From Acetofilamentum sp. (GTDB lineage: Bacteria; Bacteroidota; Bacteroidia; Bacteroidales; DTU049), in the NCBI GenBank assembly GCA_020720525.1, contig DYON01000016.1, positions 1-18,665 of the forward strand: a stretch of 18,665 bases of DNA. Reading direction: 5' to 3'. Under the pieces are notes generated by a model. The model saw only the letters and a list, made by a program, of their open reading frames with translations, had not been told where the DNA came from and ran no database searches. The position numbers were made by a program, and so were the translations under genes. This document shows positions 15,393-18,665 of this stretch, piece by piece (the stretch's first letter is position 1; every line of letters begins with the position of its first letter).

Positions 15393-15400
15393 CAAAGGTA
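15393..15400 (-). promoter_or_regulatory. -7 element of the carboxynorspermidine synthase gene
   Basis: On the minus strand this is TACCTTTG, an exact TAnnTTTG match and identical to the -7 element of rpsF. The ATG at 15374 lies 18 nt downstream, matching the short leaders seen for other genes here. A -33 TTG is not evident at the usual distance. Confidence 0.5.
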
Positions 15401-15629
15401 TAGAAAAATGAGGGATTATTTTTTAATCTGAAATTAAAACAAAGAAAAAAACAAATGTCTTTTGCCAGACAGCAAGAAGTATAAAAACATCCATGTATTT
15501 TCAGGTTTCAACGCTTTTCACCTTCTCATTGCAACATTGGCAACACTTTCTTGTGTGCCTCAGAAAAAAATACGATTCTATCAGAACAGCAACGAAAAAT
15601 GCAAAGCATGAGCAATTAAACTGAATGCA

Positions 15630-16367
15630 TTAGTTTGAAAGACGGTTTAGAATAATTGCAGTTGCTACCGATGCATTTAACGATTCGGGACTATCGGCAA
15701 TATTGGCTGGGAAAATCGATACTTTTTGCTGAACCATGTTTGCAAGATTTTGAATACCGTTTGCCTCGCTTCCGATAATAATGGCTAACGGGAATTCGAA
15801 CACAACGGTACTAAAATTTTCGCCATCCATATAAGCTCCCAAAATTTGTGTCTTTTCGGATAATAGTGCAGCAATATTGGTTGGGTTCATTGCAAAAACA
15901 TTCACCTTACAAAGGCTTCCCATCGTACTTTGAACCACTTTTGGATTATAAACATCAACGCAGTTTTCGGTGCAAACAATATTTTGAGTTCCAAACCAAT
16001 GGGCAGTTCGAATAATGGTTCCCATATTGCCCGGATCGCTAATGTCGTCGAGAACAAGAGTAATCTTTTGCTGCTCGAACGATTTTTTTTGGGGCATGTT
16101 AAAAACAGCACTTATTTCGTGAGCTTGCTTAAGAAACGAAAGTCGTTCGAGAGCACTTGAAGATACCGATTCGAGAGGAAGGTCTGGAAATTGCTTTTGC
16201 CACTTTCCTAATGCCTCGTGCACAACATAAAGCTTTTCGGGTCGCAACCCACCAGCAAGCATATCCGAAACTACTTTGGGCGTTTCGGCCACAAATAAAC
16301 CCGATTCTTCGCGTGCCTTTTTGTCGCGCAGCGTGCGGAAAAATTTTATTTCAGTTGGTGTTGGCAT
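15630..16367 (-). CDS. TrmH/SpoU-family RNA methyltransferase
   Basis: The 245-residue product is a SPOUT-class RNA 2'-O-methyltransferase using S-adenosylmethionine. An N-terminal substrate-binding domain (about 5-90) precedes the trefoil-knot domain with motif 1 DPGNMGTIIRTA (111-122, catalytic Arg120), motif 2 IIIGSEANGI (196-205) and motif 3 ESLNASVATAIIL (228-240). Family members modify 23S rRNA or tRNA; the target cannot be decided from sequence. ATG 16367 is the start. It follows the outer-membrane gene by 69 bp on the same strand and has no clear promoter of its own, so co-transcription is possible. Confidence 0.92.
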   Translation of the reverse strand: MPTPTEIKFFRTLRDKKAREESGLFVAETPKVVSDMLAGGLRPEKLYVVHEALGKWQKQFPDLPLESVSSSALERLSFLKQAHEISAVFNMPQKKSFEQQKITLVLDDISDPGNMGTIIRTAHWFGTQNIVCTENCVDVYNPKVVQSTMGSLCKVNVFAMNPTNIAALLSEKTQILGAYMDGENFSTVVFEFPLAIIIGSEANGIQNLANMVQQKVSIFPANIADSPESLNASVATAIILNRLSN

Positions 16368-16436
16368 TTTCTGAATAGCGTGATTTTTATTTGTTTCAAT
16401 TTGAAAAACAGCTTGTAAAAAACAGCGATTATTTGA

Positions 16437-17042
16437 CTACTTTTTAAAAGAGTAACCAATACCCAGCGAAATTAAGCTGAAGGAAGGTTTTTCGCCCGTA
16501 AGCACTTGATAACCAAATATCGCTGCATTTCCTCCAGCAAGCTCAGTTAGGTCGCTAGCAGCAAACAACAAAATGGAATTGGCAGTAAAGCCAGCTTTAA
16601 AAAACACACCACCACTCGGTTTTTGGTAGCGATAGTGCATTCCAAAAGTGGTAGTTGGCACACCGTAATATTTTGTTTTTGCATCGTTGTCGGAATAATA
16701 ACTACCATAATGACCAGCCCAACCGATTCCCATCTCGAATAAATGTTTTGAGCGGCCAAAAATGAAATTGACCTCAAAGCTACCGTTGGCAATGGTGAGG
16801 TTGTTGTGTTTTGGAAATTTAGAATAAAACCCTCCCACTTTGGTTGCTATATTTACTACTCCGTTTTTCGTCCAAATTCGTTCGTAGTTGAGCGACAATG
16901 GAATTGTTGGACCAAGTATCCCAACATAAATGCTGTTGCTGCTCGATCGAACACCTTTTTCTCTTTTGAGATTGTTGGTTGTTTGAGCATTCAAATTGGT
17001 AACTCCAAAGAGAAGAAAAGCGATAGGTAGGATATTTTTCAT
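16437..17042 (-). CDS. Outer-membrane beta-barrel-like protein
   Basis: The 201-residue product has a signal peptide (1-20, ending LNAQ) and then alternating hydrophobic/polar strands with many Gly and aromatic residues (SIYVGILGPTIPLSLNYERIW, GGVFFKAGF, SLISLGIGYSFKK). This is typical of a small beta-barrel in the outer membrane, with the last strand near the C-terminus. I do not recognise a specific family. The frame stays open to 17084, but ATG 17042 begins the signal peptide and sits about 15 nt after the predicted transcription start. It lies between the ribosomal-protein terminator and the methyltransferase gene. Confidence 0.75.
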   Translation of the reverse strand: MKNILPIAFLLFGVTNLNAQTTNNLKREKGVRSSSNSIYVGILGPTIPLSLNYERIWTKNGVVNIATKVGGFYSKFPKHNNLTIANGSFEVNFIFGRSKHLFEMGIGWAGHYGSYYSDNDAKTKYYGVPTTTFGMHYRYQKPSGGVFFKAGFTANSILLFAASDLTELAGGNAAIFGYQVLTGEKPSFSLISLGIGYSFKK

Positions 17043-17062
17043 TTTTGAATTTATTTTATTTG

Positions 17063-17070
17063 CAAACATA
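17063..17070 (-). promoter_or_regulatory. -7 element of the outer-membrane protein gene
   Basis: On the minus strand this is TATGTTTG, an exact TAnnTTTG match. TTTG at 17098-17095 is a possible -33 element, but its 24-nt spacing is a little long. Transcription would begin about 15 nt before the ATG at 17042. Confidence 0.45.
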
Positions 17071-17137
17071 CAACTTTTAAGCATTGATTAAGCTCAAATT
17101 AATGCGAAATTCAATCGATTTGAGCTTTTGAATCCAT

Positions 17138-17163
17138 AAAAAAAGCTGCCTAAGCAGCTTTTT
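17138..17163. terminator. Terminator after the ribosomal operon
   Basis: GCTGC (17145-17149), loop CTAA, GCAGC (17154-17158) forms a stem extended by an A-run on the left and a T-run on the right. It lies 16 bp past the rplI stop on the minus strand, where the A-run on the plus strand gives the U-tract. It would also function on the plus strand. Confidence 0.85.
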
Positions 17164-17179
17164 GGAAATGAGTAATGAC

Positions 17180-17632
17180 TTATTCGTCGGCGATAACCTC
17201 GAGGGTAATTTCGCTTTTGATGTCTTTGTAAAGATTCACCTTTGCTTTGTAGGTGCCCAATTCTTTAATTGATTCACCATTAACATCAATTTTTTTACGA
17301 TCGATTTCAAAGTTGTGTTGTTCTTTGAGTGCATCGGCAATTTGGATGTTGTTTACACTACCAAAAATTTTGCCTGTAGCTGCAGCTTTGGTTTTGATAA
17401 CCAACGACACATCTTTAAGTTTTTCGGCCAACGCTTCGGCTTCCTTACGGATTTTGTCTTCTTTGAAAGAGCGTTGCTTGAGGTTTTCGGCAAGCACTTT
17501 TTTGGCAGAAGCAGTTGCTTCGGCTGCCAGACCATTAGGAATTAAAAAATTACGACCGTATCCGGGTTTTACGTTAACTACTTCGTCAGCGTATCCGAGG
17601 TTTTTTACGTCTTGTTTCAGAATAACTTCCAT
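17180..17632 (-). CDS. rplI: 50S ribosomal protein L9
   Basis: The 150-residue product is bL9. The N-terminal RNA-binding domain shows MEVILKQDVKNLGYADEVVNV and GYGRNFLIPNGLA (24-36), both signature regions. A long charged connecting helix (about 40-75) leads to the C-terminal domain. It is the last gene of rpsF-rpsR-rplI. The start is fixed by AGGAGG (17645-17640) with 7 nt before the ATG. This strong site stands out because the other two genes of the operon lack one. The gap to the rpsR stop is 15 bp. A terminator follows. Confidence 0.97.
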   Translation of the reverse strand: MEVILKQDVKNLGYADEVVNVKPGYGRNFLIPNGLAAEATASAKKVLAENLKQRSFKEDKIRKEAEALAEKLKDVSLVIKTKAAATGKIFGSVNNIQIADALKEQHNFEIDRKKIDVNGESIKELGTYKAKVNLYKDIKSEITLEVIADE

Positions 17633-17639
17633 ATTAATT

Positions 17640-17645
17640 CCTCCT
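17640..17645 (-). promoter_or_regulatory. Strong Shine-Dalgarno sequence for rplI
   Basis: On the minus strand AGGAGG lies in the 15-bp gap between rpsR and rplI, 7 nt before the ATG at 17632. It is unusual in an organism whose starts mostly have no such site. Confidence 0.8.
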
Positions 17646-17647
17646 GT

Positions 17648-17917
17648 TTATTTTAATAAGTCGGTTACAAAAGGCAGCAGAGCTAAATGGCGAGCGCGTT
17701 TGATAGCACGCGACACTTTTTTCTGAAATTTAGTTGATGTGCCAGTAATGCGGCGAGGAAGAATTTTTCCTTGATCGTTTACAAAGCGAATCAAAAAGTC
17801 GGCGTCTTTGTAATCGATGTATTTAATGCGCGCTTTTTTGAAGCGGCAGTATTTTTTTCTTTTGGTGTCGATGTTAATCGGCGTCAAATAACGTATATCG
17901 TTGCCTTGTTGTGCCAT
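17648..17917 (-). CDS. rpsR: 30S ribosomal protein S18
   Basis: The 89-residue product is bS18, with the expected IDYKDADFLIRFVNDQGKILPRR core (34-56) and the basic tail region KFQKKVSRAIKRARHLALLPF. A single cysteine is present (Cys24). It binds bS6 on the platform of the small subunit. Its start follows the rpsF stop by 18 bp, without a strong Shine-Dalgarno sequence. Confidence 0.97.
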   Translation of the reverse strand: MAQQGNDIRYLTPINIDTKRKKYCRFKKARIKYIDYKDADFLIRFVNDQGKILPRRITGTSTKFQKKVSRAIKRARHLALLPFVTDLLK

Positions 17918-17935
17918 GATTTCTCGTTTTTGAGG

Positions 17936-18319
17936 TTAAACTTCAGATTCTGTTTTGGGTTCCGGTTTGAGTCCTTCTTTGGCTTTTTCGGCTTTCAATC
18001 TGCGGCGTTTTTCCACAAATTCAATTCCGTATTTGTCCAAAGACACAGAGAGGAAACGGAGTACCCGCTCATCTCGTTTGTAAGCAACCTCGAGATCGCT
18101 CACCACTTTTCCTTCTCCCTCAAATTCGAGCAGATGGTAAAAACCTGTGGTCTTTTTTTGAATTGGATAGGCCAGCTTGCGCAGCCCCCAATTTTCTTCG
18201 TGCTTGATTACAGCACCTTTGTCGGTCAGGATTTTCCTGAACTTGCTTACCGTTTCCTTTGCCTGCTCATCAGACAAAACGGGAGTCATGATGAAAACGG
18301 TTTCGTAACGTGTTGCCAT
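17936..18319 (-). CDS. rpsF: 30S ribosomal protein S6
   Basis: The 127-residue product is bS6 (MATRYETVFIMTPVLSDEQ at the N-terminus, then WGLRKLAYPIQKKTTGFYHLL). It is first in the operon and pairs with bS18. The frame is open to 18355, but ATG 18319 begins the conserved MATRYETV and is downstream of the promoter. The C-terminal tail (about 105-127) is acidic and lysine-rich, as often in this phylum. The leader is A-rich without a Shine-Dalgarno sequence, and no bS6:bS18-binding leader hairpin could be made out. Confidence 0.97.
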   Translation of the reverse strand: MATRYETVFIMTPVLSDEQAKETVSKFRKILTDKGAVIKHEENWGLRKLAYPIQKKTTGFYHLLEFEGEGKVVSDLEVAYKRDERVLRFLSVSLDKYGIEFVEKRRRLKAEKAKEGLKPEPKTESEV

Positions 18320-18363
18320 GCGTTTTAAATTAAATTGTTTATCCTGTTTTTTCAAACGGGCTG

Positions 18364-18393
18364 CAAAGGTAGAAATTTTTTCCTAACAAACAA
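18364..18393 (-). promoter_or_regulatory. Promoter of the rpsF-rpsR-rplI operon
   Basis: On the minus strand TTG (18393-18391) is followed after 19 nt by TACCTTTG (18371-18364), an exact -7 element with consensus spacing. Transcription would start near 18357, leaving about 38 nt of leader before the rpsF ATG. This is the best consensus promoter in the window. Confidence 0.75.
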
Positions 18394-18665
18394 GATGTTA
18401 GATGAAAAAAATGATTGTTTCATTCAATCGGCACGAAATATTTCTCACTAACTAAGTTGAATAATAATACGAAAATCTATTCCACCTGACTTTGACTATG
18501 CAACACCTCCAATAAAATTTGCCCAAAATTTTGAATCAAATAATAATTCTATTGACTTTTGCCGGGGTGTTAGCAACATTGTTTTCGTTAAGGTTTCTTT
18601 ACTCTGATTTACTCAAGTTTCGCACCCTCTACTGAACTAATCTAATCAAGCGAAAAACGGGAAAA
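18372..18665. other. Intergenic tail of window, no gene seen
   Basis: Apart from the -33 element of the ribosomal operon promoter (18391-18393), this A+T-rich stretch shows no credible ORF, tRNA or terminator. A weak inverted repeat, AACACC (18502-18507) with GGTGTT (18566-18571), encloses about 58 nt. It may be chance. The next gene to the right lies outside the window. Confidence 0.5.

Noticed and set aside
18320..18363. bS6:bS18-binding leader RNA upstream of rpsF
   Set aside because: The predicted leader is only about 38 nt, A-rich, and shows no stable hairpin.
18502..18571. Inverted repeat AACACC/GGTGTT
   Set aside because: Only six perfect pairs with a loop of about 58 nt; this is expected often by chance in such DNA.

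Overview
The window looks like ordinary chromosomal DNA of a Bacteroidota bacterium, probably class Bacteroidia. Three things point there. The gene content includes a complete Bat aerotolerance cluster, a GWxTD-domain protein, the carboxyspermidine polyamine enzymes and an rpsF-rpsR-rplI operon. Promoters of the Bacteroidota type (TAnnTTTG near -7, often with TTG or TTTG about 19-21 nt upstream) sit just before several genes. Most starts lack a Shine-Dalgarno sequence and have A-rich leaders instead. No insertion sequence, phage gene, CRISPR array, tRNA or rRNA was seen.

Layout. Positions 1-1000 are gene-poor: a nested palindrome at the left edge, a probable ORF remnant split by one TAG (69-389), a bidirectional terminator (459-489), a repeat-like stretch, and an intact 40-codon ORF for a small two-helix membrane protein (750-872, minus). 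Rightward genes follow: a secreted GWxTD-domain protein (1085-2548) and a cyanophycinase-like S51 peptidase (2882-3757). The latter converges on, and overlaps by 20 bp, the leftward Bat cluster. That cluster runs on the minus strand from 11981 to 3738 as moxR, a DUF58 protein, a short BatD-like membrane protein, batA, batB, batC, batD and batE. Its junctions are 1-17 bp overlaps or gaps of 2 and 13 bp, so it is almost certainly one transcript with coupled translation. MoxR would be the AAA+ ATPase, the DUF58 protein, BatA and BatB the von Willebrand A partners, and BatC, BatD, BatE and the BatD-like protein the periplasmic or membrane assembly components.

A small lipoprotein gene (12136-12531) diverges from moxR. 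Next, on the minus strand, are the two dedicated enzymes of the carboxyspermidine/carboxynorspermidine route, nspC (12690-13820) and a saccharopine-dehydrogenase-like synthase (14172-15374). They are separated by about 350 bp holding a 141-bp inverted-repeat element. Further right on the minus strand are a TrmH/SpoU RNA methyltransferase, an outer-membrane beta-barrel-like protein, and the rplI-rpsR-rpsF ribosomal operon, which has a clear promoter and terminator.

Most of the window is well-understood housekeeping DNA, and I saw no convincing new multi-gene system. The best leads are the unannotated 40-residue membrane protein, the second BatD-like protein in the Bat operon, two unusually strong Shine-Dalgarno sequences (before batC and rplI) in a lineage that mostly does not use them, the cyanophycinase without a synthetase beside it, and the palindromic dispersed-repeat candidates at 3-64 and 13856-13996.
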